Assembly: GCA_011037195.1 (NCBI GenBank)
Contig: JAAEAF010004398.1
Coordinates: forward strand, 1-64,000
Direction: 5' to 3'
DNA length: 64,000 nt
Source: Triatoma infestans
Lineage: Eukaryota > Arthropoda > Insecta > Hemiptera > Reduviidae
Program-made: the position numbers and the translations under genes
In this document: positions 53,725 to 63,284 of the stretch, piece by piece
How positions within the stretch are numbered: the first letter of the stretch is position 1
How the letters are laid out: every line of letters begins with the position of its first letter
Notes under the pieces: model-generated
Seen by the model: the letters and a program-made list of their open reading frames with translations, nothing else
Databases searched by the model: none
What the model was told of the DNA's origin: nothing

Positions 53725-54716
53725 AAAAAATCTGGTATGAAACACTCACACAACTTTCTCTTACTCCAGTTCTCCAAAATTATAATTGACAAATTTTATA
53801 GTCTGTGCACCAAATTTAATGAAATTCGTCGAAAACTGAAAAAAAACTGATCAGTAAAAGCGAACTTCCGGTTTACTAATTTCCTAGAAACTCAGAATTT
53901 TTGGCCAAATCTTGTTATTTCTAATTAATTTTGTTTGGATGATAGAATTGTATAATCCAACTATGATAGCACTTTAGAGAAAAACATAACCCCACCCCTC
54001 CCCCTTAATCCCCATCCCTCCCCCTTAAATGAATTTTCCCAGAGAAATATTTTCCATAAAAGTTGTAGATCTTCGTATATTTAGTTTATATAGGAAGTTT
54101 CAAGAAAATCGTCGGAACCATTTTTGAGAAAATTGCCAAAAAATAGAAAAAAAAAAAAAATCATTTAGTAAAGTAGTAAAGTAAAGGCACTTCCGGTTAT
54201 CCGTTTTTTTTTTTCAAACTCGGGAATTTCAACAACATATTCAATTCTAATTAATATTATTTAGATGATAGAATTGTCTAATAAACTGAAATAGCACCTT
54301 AATGTGAAAACCTAACCGCACCCTCTCACCCATAACTGCCCTTAAATGAATTTTCCCAGAGAAATGTTTCAAATAAAAGTTGTAGCTCATTGTATGTGTA
54401 GTGGATATATCAAGTTTGAAGAAAATCGTCGGAGCCATTTTTGAGAAAAACGCAAAAAAGTAAAAAAAAAACTAGTAAAGTGGTACTTTCGGTTAAGAAA
54501 TTTTGACAGATAACTTACTGTCAGATCTCATGGTGATACTTAAATGGGGAATATCAAGTTTCAACTTTCTAGGGTTTTTTCGTTTTTGAGCTATGCTGTT
54601 CACATACACATACCAAGACCATTTGCCATAAACTAGTTTTTTTTTTTGGACTCAGTGGACCTCAAAACGGATATTTCCGCTATTTCTCTATTACTAGGCG
54701 CAAGAGAAAGTATAAA
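53725..54716 (-). repeat. R repeat, near full length
   Basis: tctggtatgaaacactcaca at the start, module boundaries acttccggt at about 53867 and 54188 with a weaker third near 54484, the phrase cagatctcatggtgatactt, and the 5' end ttactaggcgcaagagaaag. The (CCTCCC) region at 53990-54025 is duplicated. Confidence 0.9.
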
Positions 54717-55148
54717 TTAGTGAAGTTACAATTCCCCGTTGTTGGATTTAGCAGGAAATCTACGTGTCTGTCTGTACCTATAAACGGAATACCAAATTTG
54801 AGGTACCTACGGACATTTTAGTTTTTTTCTTTCAGTTATTCTAAGAAAATCCTTGAGTTGGTGTGTATGTGTGTGTGCGTATGTGTGTGTGTTTTAACAG
54901 AATATCTCAAAAACGAAAAATTCTGAGGCAGCTCAAACTTGGTATTCCGTTTATGAATTACCACCCATCTCACACAAAGATTTCGGACGAAATCCATCAA
55001 CAGAAAGTGCTACTGTGTTCGCTGGGTGTTATTATTTTTTCAGATTTTTTGTGATTTTCTCCAAAAAAAAAAAAAAAAAAAATGCACCAAAGATTTTTTT
55101 TATAGTTATTTTGTAAACTTTGTATGTAAAGAAAACTTGCTTGAAGTG
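54717..55148 (+). repeat. R2 repeat 5' part
   Basis: aacggaataccaaatttgag, aatatctcaaaaacgaaaaa, cagctcaaacttggtattcc and aaatccatcaacagaaagtg, with a TG microsatellite at 54860-54892. Confidence 0.6.
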
Positions 55149-55412
55149 GGAAGGGAATAGCTAAGTGGTTAGCGTACTGGACTCCCACGCGGAGGACCCG
55201 GGTTCGAGTCCAGCTGTGCTACCCTTAAATTTTTTTCTTCCTGGGAGCCTCTATAGCTCACTGTCCGGTGATGGACAGTGTTGTCTGTAACGAGAGAACA
55301 CCGTTCCCGGAGGCTAAGAACACTGTCGGGAGGCCGGCAGTGCACTGAGAAGGCTCCCCGGGCGCCAATGACCATAGATAATTGACGCGCCTTAAATTCA
55401 AAAAAAAAAGAG
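55149..55412 (+). mobile_element. tRNA-derived SINE S2, copy e
   Basis: Head gaagggaatagctaagtggt, B-box cccgggttcgagtccagctg, core, and tail ttgacgcgccttaaattcaa. A short internal duplication (gagaacaccg...ggaggc then aagaacactgtcgggaggcc) is unique to this copy. Confidence 0.9.
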
Positions 55413-55557
55413 TAAGAGAAAGTCGTGTGAGTGTTTCACATTGTATACTTGAGCAACCTTTTGTGGGTCTACAAGTCATTTTTTTTATTTTTAAAAAACC
55501 TGTTTCTTTAAAAATAACATTTCCGGTAAACCGTTTTTTTTTTTCAAATTTAGAATA

Positions 55558-55932
55558 CTATAGTTGTTGTGGTGGTTGGTTCCGCAGAGCTGGAAAGCAT
55601 CAGAGACATTTTCCATGGTAGCCTGCTTCATTTTGTGGTCATCGACCGGTTTTGGGCGTTCGCCTATCTTCAGGATGCTTTTGTACAGACAGTGTGATAA
55701 CACAGACTTGCACTGAGCAAATTCAGTTTATACACTCTGTATAAACTGTATACTCTGTAATCTCTATAAACTCTGTATAAACTCTGGAGTGTATAAACTG
55801 AATATGCTCTGTGGAAGTCTGGGTTATCACACGCTGTCTGACAAAAGCATCCTGAAGATGGGCGAGCGCCCGAAACCGGTCGATGACCACAAAATGATGC
55901 AGGCTACCACGGAAAATGTCAGTGATTAGAAT
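55558..55932. mobile_element. Family A hairpin element, copy A7 (largest)
   Basis: Left arm from gttgttgtggtggttggttc, right arm to ccacggaaaatgtcagtgat. The central region is expanded by short repeats (actctgtaatctctataaac). Cores in both arms; the minus one (55638-55678) has AAAA for GAAA. Confidence 0.9.
55847..55888 (+). ncRNA. Hammerhead ribozyme motif (A7 plus arm), intact by eye
   Basis: GCATC, CTGAAGA (55852-55858), T, stem II GGGC-GAGC-GCCC (or GGGCG/CGCCC), GAAA (55872-55875), CCGGTC with cleavage-site C at 55881, GATGACC. Stem I CATC/GATG is perfect; stem III ACCGGT is a 6-nt palindrome, which favours pairing between two ribozymes. Confidence 0.85.
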
Positions 55933-56044
55933 TCTATCATTGCTTCTAATATTGATATTTTGATATTAGTTTATGACCACGTTGTATTTGATATTGTAAA
56001 ATGTGATGTTGAGGTTCGGTCCAAAAAAAAACTTTTTTTCAAAT

Positions 56045-56097
56045 TTCACCAACGTTTCGGCAAATTTTGTTACCCTCTTCAGGATAAAAATTTGTCG
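56045..56097 (-). ncRNA. Hammerhead ribozyme motif (C2 minus arm)
   Basis: In ribozyme sense: TTTTTATC, CTGAAGA, stem II GG...CC over a long loop, GAAA, stem III palindrome ACGT, T, GGTGAAAT. Stem I can form about 7 pairs (with G·U). Confidence 0.65.
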
Positions 56098-56205
56098 TTA
56101 TTAATTTCTTATAAACTATAATTTAACTTGCGGATAATACCATCAACACTTGACGATGCTATATCACAAGTTAAACTATAGTTTTTAAAAAATTCACAAA
56201 GAAAA

Positions 56206-56262
56206 CTTTTTTACCCTGAAGAAGGCAATAAATTTGCCCGCAACGTCGGTGAAAATTCGGAA
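56206..56262 (+). ncRNA. Hammerhead ribozyme motif (C2 plus arm), GAAA mutated
   Basis: TTTTTTACC, CTGAAGA, A, stem II GGCAA-TAAAT-TTGCC (5 bp), C, then GCAA in place of GAAA, CGTC, GGTGAAAA. Stem I pairs TTTTTACC with GGTGAAAA over 8 positions with one G·U. The core A-to-C change should reduce or abolish cleavage. Confidence 0.65.
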
Positions 56263-56282
56263 AAAAGAGTTTATTTTTACAG

Positions 56283-56506
56283 CATTACTTTTACAAAAAT
56301 AGCTCAAAAGATTTTCAATAAACTTAATAAAATATCGACTACATTTATACAAAGATCAACAATTTTTACTTGATACATTTTCACTCGGGGAAAATTCATT
56401 TAATGGCATTTTTTGGAGGAGATGTGGGGCTCAGGTTTTTGCACTAAAGTGCTTTCACTTTATTACACAAATCCTATTATCTAAATAGCATATTAATTAG
56501 AATTAG
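56283..56506 (+). repeat. R repeat module, 5' of the A cluster
   Basis: gctcaaaagattttcaataa, ctcggggaaaattcatttaa and attacacaaatcctattatc are R. The copy resumes at 57491. Confidence 0.75.
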
Positions 56507-56850
56507 AAACCGGTCAATGACCACGGAAAGAAGCAGGCTACCATGGAAAATATCTCTGATGCTTTCCAGCTCTGCGGAACCAACCACAACAACTACCACT
56601 TCAGTATAATATATGGTTTTATGTCAGAGATATTGTCCGTGATAGCCTGGCTTTTTTTGGTAGTCATCGGTCAGTTTCAGGCTTTCGCCCATCATCAGGA
56701 TGCTTTTTGTCAAAACAATGTAATAACATAGACTTCCTCAGAGCAAATTCAATTAATACACTCCTATATTAAGTGTATAACTCTGTATTAAGTATATTAA
56801 CTGAATTTGCTCTGTGCAGTGTCTATGTTATCACACTGTTTTAAAAAAAA

Positions 56851-56892
56851 ACATGCTGATGATTAGGCGGAACGCCTGAAACCGGTCGATGA
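56851..56892 (+). ncRNA. Hammerhead ribozyme motif (A9 plus arm)
   Basis: CTGATGA, TT, stem II AGGCG-GAA-CGCCT (5 bp), GAAA, CCGGTC, GATG. Compared with GGGCG/CGCCC elsewhere, the outer pair has changed on both sides (G-C to A-T), a compensatory change. The base before CTGATGA is lost (CATG instead of CATC). Confidence 0.75.
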
Positions 56893-57130
56893 AAAACAAA
56901 AGAAGCAGCCTAACACTGAAAATATCTTTGACGTAAAACTATATATTGTACCGAAGTGGTAGTTGTTGTGATTGGTTCCGCATCAGTGATATTTTCCATG
57001 ATAGGCTGCTTATTTTTGTGGTCATCGACCGGTTCGGGTGTTTACCCATCATCAGGATGGGTTGGATGGTTTAGTGTACCAACTAAATTTGTTCTGTGCA
57101 AATCTATTTTATCACACTCTTTGACAAAAA

Positions 57131-57172
57131 ACATCCTGATGATGGGCGAACGCCCAAAACCGGTCGATGACC
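57131..57172 (+). ncRNA. Hammerhead ribozyme motif (A10 plus arm), GAAA mutated
   Basis: CATC, CTGATGA, T, stem II GGGC-GAAC-GCCC, AAAA in place of GAAA, CCGGTC, GATGACC. All helices intact; the G-to-A core change probably inactivates it. Confidence 0.7.
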
Positions 57173-57378
57173 ACTAAAAGAAGCAGGCTATCACGGAAAT
57201 ATCTCTGACGTAAAAACCATATATTATCAGAGACATTTTCCGTGATAGCCTGTTTCTTTTTGTCGTCATCGACCGGTTTCAGGTGTTCGCTCATCACCAG
57301 GATGGGTTGGGTGGTTTAGTGTATCAACTAAATTTGTTCTGTGCAAATCTTTGTTATCACACTGTTTTTGACAAAAAA

Positions 57379-57418
57379 CATTCTGATGATGGGCGAACGC
57401 CCGAAACCGGTCGATGAT
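57379..57418 (+). ncRNA. Hammerhead ribozyme motif (A11 plus arm), intact by eye
   Basis: CATT, CTGATGA (57383-57389), T, stem II GGGC-GAAC-GCCC, GAAA (57403-57406), CCGGTC with cleavage-site C at 57412, GATG. Stem I CATT/GATG pairs with one G·U. Confidence 0.85.
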
Positions 57419-57490
57419 AACAAAATGAAGCAGGCTACCACGGAAAATGTCTCTGATGCTTTCCAGCTCTGCGGAACCAACCACCACAAC

Positions 57491-57748
57491 TACAGTGCTA
57501 TCATAGTTAGAATATACAATTCTATCATCCAAACAAAAATTAATACCGAAATAAATAGATTCGTCAAAATTCTCGAGTTTCAAGGAAATTAATAAACCGG
57601 AAATGCGCTTTTATTGAACAGTTTATTATCAGTTTTCGACGAATTTTATTAAATTTGATTATACAAACTATAAAAATTTGTCAATTACAATTTTGGAGAA
57701 CTTGGAGTAAGGGAAAGTTGTGTGAGTGTTTCACACCAGATTTTTTTT
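57491..57748 (+). repeat. R repeat 3' end
   Basis: agtgctatcatagttagaat, aaattaataaaccggaaatg, ggagtaagggaaagttgtgt and gagtgtttcacaccagattt with T run: the remainder of the R copy split by the A cluster. Confidence 0.9.
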
Positions 57749-58238
57749 TTTTTTTTTATTCTTAATTGATAGGTTACTAGTAGCAACTCTTATGTTGACA
57801 ATGTTGATATTGTTTGCAGACAATGGAAAAAGGGAATCTTTCAACGTGCCGAAAATCGTTTACAGGTAGCCGGTAGTCGGTATAAATATAGACCCTTTTT
57901 TTTGTGTGTGTGTCTGTATGTGTGTGCAGGTAAGGTCAGCCTGAAAAAATGGGTGGGGGAAGGGCAGGGTTGGTTGTAGATAGAGTTGGGACATTTCAAT
58001 GCTAGTTCTTGTTGTGTACTCTACTAGTATCTAGTCCTACATAGGATGCTGTTTGTTACTATTGAAAAGCGGCATCACTTCAAAAAAAATAAATAAAAAT
58101 AAAAATGTACGAGCTTTGTATTATATACGAAGTTTGTAACTTTTGTTAGAGTATTATATCCATACCTGAAATTTCTGAATCCTATTATATTTGTGTATTA
58201 TACTGCGAATAATTTTGTCTCTGTGTGTGTGTTTGTGA

Positions 58239-58269
<31 letters not shown>

Positions 58270-58390
58270 TTTAATGGACTTTTCAAAGTATTTCACAGAC
58301 ATATTCATTCTTAAAGCCAGGCAAGTTAAACGAAGCGTCTTTTTTTTGTAAAAACATGCCCAACACAATTAGGGCGATTATATCAATTTT
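57749..58390. other. Unassigned, with TG and TA microsatellites
   Basis: (TG)n at 57904-57925 and 58220-58232, (TA)n at 58241-58270. No frame or repeat end recognised. Confidence 0.4.
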
Positions 58391-58391
58391 C

Positions 58392-58889
58392 TACTCAAAA
58401 AAAAAAAAAAAAAAACTGGAGTGAAACACTCACACGACTTTCTCTTACTCCAAGTTCCTCAAAAATTATAATTGACAAATTTTATAGTTTCTGTACCAAA
58501 TTTAATGAAATTCGTCGAAAACTAAAAAAAAAAACAAAAAAAAAACTGTTCACTAAAAGCGCACTTCCGGTTTACTAATTTCCTGGAAACTTGCAATTTT
58601 TAGCCAAATCTATTTATTTCTACTTAATTTTCTTTGGATGATAGGAATTTTATAATCAACTATGATAGCATTTTAGAGAGAAATCGGTTAGATAGGGATG
58701 GCGTGGGGTTACCACGCCTTCCCTAAAAGTACCCTTAAATGAATTTTCCCAGAGAAATGTTTTTTTTTAAATACAAGTTGTAGATCTTTGTATGTGTAAT
58801 GTATATAAGAATGTTTCATGAAAATTGTCGGAGCTATTTTTTGAGAAAATTGTGCCAAAAAAGTGAAAAGAAATAATTTAGTAATGTGG
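58392..58889 (-). repeat. R repeat 3' part, cut by jockey
   Basis: aaactggagtgaaacactca, cgcacttccggtttactaat and gaattttcccagagaaatgt are R in minus orientation; it resumes at 60200 after the jockey insertion. Confidence 0.9.
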
Positions 58890-60199
58890 ATAAAGAAATA
58901 ATCCACTGTGTTACATCCTATCGCCCCATTAGCTTTCTCCCTATTTTAGGAAAAGTTCTTGAAAAAATTCTTCTCAATCGTCTCCTATCAATCCTAGAAC
59001 CCCTTCAATTCATCCCACATCACCAGTTTGGATTTCGGTGGTGGTCACTCTACTATCCAGCAGGCGCATCGCGTTGTAGATACCATCGCTACCTCCCTTG
59101 AGCTGAAACAATACTGTGCTGGCGTCTTTTTAGACATCTCTAGAGCCTTTGACTGCGTGTGGCACGAAGGTTTACTGTGGAAGCTCAAGGGCCTCCTACC
59201 CTGTACCTACTATCTCATCCTAAGATCCTTTCTAAGTGATCGATTCTTCCAAGTCACCCAAGGCTCATCTACTTCCTCCATCTATCCCATCCTAGCCGGA
59301 GTGCCTCAGGGCAGCATCCTGGCACCCATCCTATACACAATTTATACTGCCGACATCCCCGTACACCCCAACACGAGCCTATTCACCTATGCTGATGACA
59401 CAGCAATCCTATCACCCCACACAGATCCCGTTCTCTCCAGGCGCTCCTTGCAAATCCATCTCCACTCACTTGAATCCTGGTTAACCAAATGGAGAATAAA
59501 AATCAACCTTAACAAATCCCAGTACATAGTCTTCACATTAAACAAAAAAGTACTCCCTCCCGTCTACCTGTTCAATATCCCTATTTCTCCCGCAGACCAC
59601 GTTCGCTATCTTGGACTATACTTAGACAAGCGACTCACATGGAATCCCCATACGAGACTTAAACGAATCACCCTCAACCAACGCTTCAGACTTCTGGCTA
59701 GACTTCTTGACAAACGCTCTAAACTAACACTTCTAAACAAAAGACAGCTTTATATCTCACTGCTCGCTCCAATTTGGACATACGGACTAGAACTGTACGG
59801 CACTGCTAAGCGTTCCAACCTCAATAGAATTCAAACCCTTCAGTCAAAAATCCTCCGTCGCATTGTCGACGCTCCTTTTTACGTCACCAACCGCACCATC
59901 CACAACGACCTCAAGATCCCGTTTGTCAACGACCTCGCAAAATCCCGATACATCAAATTCCACAGTCACCTATCCCTCCATCCAAATCCCCTCGTCCAAG
60001 CCCTCTACTCAAACTCACTCCCAGGTAATCCCCAAAGACGGCTGAAGCGCCGTTGGCCCCGCGACCTCCTGGATAACTAATGTCAGTTATCATGGATAAC
60101 TGCCATTCATGACATTGCATGATATAGTATTCCTTCTATCATATTTACTTGTTATATATATGTATAATACTGTTGTAAATATTCAATAAACAAAAAAAA
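58890..60199 (+). pseudogene. Jockey-clade non-LTR retrotransposon, 5' truncated, recent
   Basis: Reverse transcriptase motifs in order: SYRPISFLPILGKVLEKILL (58913-58970), GHSTIQQAHRVVD, FLDISRAFDCVWHEGLLWKL with the first catalytic aspartate (about 59130), AGVPQGSILAPILY, LFTYADDTAIL with the YADD catalytic pair (59380-59412), KINLNKSQYIVF, VRYLGLYLDKRLTWNPH, and the C-terminus ending LKRRWPRDLLDN at 60079. One single-base frameshift near 59038-59045 separates the first motif from the rest; otherwise a 350-codon frame is intact. The 3' untranslated part has aataaa at about 60186 and an A tail. The duplication gtaatgtgg (58881-58889 and 60200-60208) flanks it. Endonuclease and gag are missing by truncation. 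Confidence 0.95.
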
Positions 60200-60748
60200 G
60201 TAATGTGGTAATGTAAAAAGCACTTCCGGTTATCCGATTTTTTTATTTAAACTCGAGAATTTGAGCAACATATTTAAATTCTAATTAATATTATTTAGAT
60301 GATAGAATTGTCTAATAAACTGAAATAGCAGTTTAGATGACAATCTAACCCCACCCCTCCCCCAAAAGTGCCCTTAAATGAATTTTCCCAGAGAAATGTT
60401 TCCAATAAAAGTTGTAGCTTCTTTTTGAAAAAAATGCAAAAACGTAAAAAAAATCCACTAGTAAAGTGTACTTCCGGTTGAGGAATTTTGACAGATAACG
60501 TACTGTCAGATCCCATGGTGACACCTAAACGGGAAATATCAAGTTTCAAGTTTCTACGGTTTTTCGTTTTTGAGCTATGCTGTTCACATACACACACACA
60601 CACACACACAGACCATATGCTAAAAACCACATTTGTAGACTCAGGGGACCTCAAAACGGATATTTCCGGTGAAAACTGAATATCGAAAATTTGACACGAT
60701 TACAATACTTCCTCCTTACTAGGAGGAGTTAGTGAAAGTAAAAATGAA
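60200..60748 (-). repeat. R repeat 5' part, resuming after jockey
   Basis: agcacttccggttatccgat, cagatcccatggtgacacct, a CA microsatellite at 60590-60610, and the 5' end tacttcctccttactaggag. Confidence 0.92.
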
Positions 60749-60749
60749 T

Positions 60750-60964
60750 TAGTATACCCAAATTTAAATGAAATTCGTCTGGTATTTTTATCGAAGCAAT
60801 ATATTCAAAATTCTAAAATAATATTATTTAGATGATTAGAATTGTGTATTAAATTGAAATCAACTTTTAAAAGGAAAAACCTACTTCACGGCTGCCTCCC
60901 CTCCACCCGCCAAAAGGGGCCTTTAAATAAATTTTCCCGGAGAAATGTTATAAATAAAAAATTG
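60750..60964 (-). repeat. Second R fragment
   Basis: attagtatacccaaatttaa and atattattt-agatgattaga, aataaattttcccggagaaa: R internal module in minus orientation. Confidence 0.7.
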
Positions 60965-61009
60965 TAGGTTTCAGAGACATTTTCCGTGATAGCCTGCTTC
61001 ATTTTGTGG

Positions 61010-61048
61010 TCATCGACCGGTTTCGGGCGATAGCCCATCTTCAGGATT
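61010..61048 (-). ncRNA. Hammerhead ribozyme motif (A12), intact by eye
   Basis: In ribozyme sense: AATC, CTGAAGA, T, stem II GGGC-TATC-GCCC, GAAA, CCGGTC, GATG. Stem I gives ATC/GAT. The stem II loop differs from other copies while the stem is kept. Confidence 0.78.
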
Positions 61049-61151
61049 TGTTTTTCAGACAGTATGATAACACAGACTTGCACAGAGCACAAACAAAATT
61101 GTAGGTTGTTGTGGTAGTTGGTTCCTCCGTGATAGTCTTGCTTCTTTTTGT

Positions 61152-61192
61152 GGTCACCAACCGGTTTCGGGCGTTCGCCCATCATCAGGATG
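61152..61192 (-). ncRNA. Hammerhead ribozyme motif (A13), intact by eye
   Basis: In ribozyme sense: CATC, CTGATGA, T, stem II GGGC-GAAC-GCCC, GAAA, CCGGTT (T at the cleavage position, allowed), GGTGACC. Stem I CATC/GGTG retains four pairs with one G·U. Confidence 0.8.
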
Positions 61193-61250
61193 TTTTTGTC
61201 AAACAGTGTAATGAGACAGACTTGCACAGAGCAAATACAGTTGGTACACT

Positions 61251-61720
61251 GTGATACAAATTACCCTCGTAGTATTGAGTGATATGAACACCATGAAGTT
61301 GCCCCAAGAAGACGCTATGCCCCCGGAAACCCCCGGTTTATTTTTTTTTGTTTTTTTGTTTGACTAAAGGCCAGAGTGATATGAATTTACTTAAAATAAT
61401 GAAGAATTCAGAGGAATGGACTTTTGCGTGATTATGGAATCGTGTTGTAAACCTGTTACTATCTTACTTCATCTTACTGATGTAATTATTATTATTACTG
61501 ATAATTATTATTCTGTGGAGTTGAACAAAGCCCTACCTATCCATAAATTTGCTTTGTGCAAGTCTATGTTATATTACACGGTCTGGAGCTGCGATCTATT
61601 TTGAAACTGGAGATCACTTGGGCAATATCTCTTGGGTGATTAAACCAGTGATTTCTAGACTAGGGTTATGCCATTCTTAATTTTATTTTGGATGAGGATT
61701 TTGTATCTGCTCGGCCAGTC
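61251..61720. other. Unassigned sequence
   Basis: A family A scrap occurs near 61545 (aatttgctttgtgcaagtct). No frame or RNA gene otherwise. Confidence 0.35.
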
Positions 61721-61724
61721 AAGC

Positions 61725-62395
61725 TGCGTTGAAGGTGATGAGATCATATGCCTTCACTTTCCAAGTTGGTACTAGAATGTTCTAAAAGACTGGAAGTGCT
61801 TTCTTCCTTGAAGGATGTGCTTCTAGGTCATATGATAATGAAGAACCTGTCAACCTTATAGGTTTGCCAAATTAGGCGCCTCTCTTCTTTTCATTGGTTC
61901 CGAGCCTGCTGTAGGTATATCTTCAGGCACATATCTGATAAGTTTCCAGCCATGTCCAGTTTCACAGTCTAAGATGCTTAATGGGTGATGGGGGTCCGGA
62001 CAGGGTTGTATTGAGATGTTGTTGCTGTGTCTTTCACGGAGACCTTTTTGGTTGGATTCCTTACTTTTTTAAGGAGACACCTCGACGTAATGGTGCTCAC
62101 GCCTCGGGACGCTTTCTTTGTAGAGTCTATGAGACAAAGGAAGAAAAACCCATCGATCTTATGACAGATTGCTAGGGGCTATGAGGTAATTAGGTTCCAG
62201 GGAACTTTGATCGGAGCAGGATGTTTGTGGAAAGAGCTTATGTTCGATTTGTTTGGACTGCTGTAAATCATTGATGGGTTAGACCCGGGTTTATTTTTTG
62301 TGTTATTGTTGGTTTTCTTTGGGGTAGCTATTTGGGGGCCCAGTGGGGCTTCGGATAGCGTGGGGTTTGGTCCCTGCCCCACACACGAATAATAA
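61725..62395 (+). pseudogene. LINE L3 3' end, second copy
   Basis: Broken frames align in order with 49075-49619: the phrase tcttcaggcacatatctgat, RRHLDVMVL (about 62072), the peptide KEEKPIDLMTDC (about 62140-62175), then gatcggagcaggatgtttgt and the tail gggcccagtggggcttcgga, gtggggtttggtccctgccc, aataataat. Several frameshifts. Confidence 0.75.
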
Positions 62396-63284
62396 TACCA
62401 CTTGTGAAGGTTATAAAATAATTTTAGATTTTAAATCATTTCTTTTTGGAGGACTGTGGAGAAAATCAAGTATTCGTTGCAAGGAGAAATTGCAATCGAA
62501 GATACAGCAGCCCTATTGTCGAGGGTTGTCCTCCACTTCCGATTGTGCAAGTAGTTGGGCAAAAAAAAAGAAAAAGTAAAGAGAGATATCTGCTGCAGAT
62601 ACTACCGTCACAGTCTAGTTACAGCTAGAGTGGCAAAGTGAGGGGGTAAAAGAGGTTCTTACTTTCCATAGACCGGAAACCGACTTAGAATAAGCAATTG
62701 GGAGGGTGGCTTCATCCTGCTGTGTGGCTGGCGCCCCACCATTCATCCAAATCCAACCGCTCCCAATAATCAACAAGCCACTTTTGGACGCTTTCTAACA
62801 CTTATTCTTTTTTTTTCTCTTTCCTTAACACACTAACGCCCCTCCAACTAGCGTAGCGGGGGAGCACTTTTCTTAAAAGTCTAGCATCCCCACAAATTTC
62901 CGGGAAAGTAGACTGGAAGGAGTATTATGTCTGTTCTCTACATCCCCCTTCCGCTTTGCCACCAATAAGTATATAGGCATTGTTGGAGGAGGAAAGTTAT
63001 ATTTTTAAAAGTAAGTAACATTTTAAAGTCCTCTGAGTCAGAAAAAAAGTGTCTAATGTGAGACACTGGCAGGACTTAAGTTTACAAACCTTTTGACGGC
63101 AGCATACTGTTTAGTAACTACAGCTTGTATGTAACTAAAATTTTAAATCAAAAACCAATTAAAGTCGCACTTCCAATTAACAGCTTCAAATTTGGAATTC
63201 CATCATTGCATCATAATATAGTGCATCAAAAAACTGTGTGCATTTTTTTTCTATCATTTTTTTTTTTTTTTGAAGAGGGGGGCC
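62396..63284. other. Unassigned
   Basis: A plus frame around 62446-62628 (EDCGENQVFVARRNCNRRYS...) is open but has no convincing acceptor and donor pair. 62640-63010 shows no match to repeats here. T runs at 63245-63272. Confidence 0.35.

Larger units (their letters stand above)
56000..56280. mobile_element. Family C hairpin element with two hammerhead motifs
   Basis: Inverted halves: ttttttcaaatttcaccaac at the left and gtgaaaattcggaaaaaag at the right; inner arms ctataatttaacttg and caagttaaactatag around a centre near 56145. Sequence is unrelated to family A. Confidence 0.8.
56507..57490. mobile_element. Cluster of family A elements (A8-A11), alternating ribozyme orientation
   Basis: Successive arms: A8 right arm 56507-56590; A9 56625-56935; A10 56940-57205; A11 57225-57490. 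Cores run minus 56663, plus 56851, minus 57020, plus 57131, minus 57263, plus 57379. The R2-like piece ctaccacttcagtataatat at 56591 is repeated in inverse near 56940 (ccgaagtggtag), so A8-right, A9 and A10-left together form a larger palindrome (about 56507-57065). The cluster lies inside one R copy. Confidence 0.88.
60965..61250. mobile_element. Two left arms of family A (A12, A13)
   Basis: A12: tcagagacattttccgtgat to cagacttgcacagagcaca (60970-61090). A13: gttgttgtggtagttggttc to tacagttggtacactg (61108-61250). Both are head arms with minus-strand cores; the right arms are absent, so they cannot form the long hairpin alone. Confidence 0.8.

Noticed and set aside
62446..62628. Exon-like frame EDCGENQVFV...
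   Set aside because: Two phases are open and neither has a convincing acceptor with donor; not enough to report as coding.
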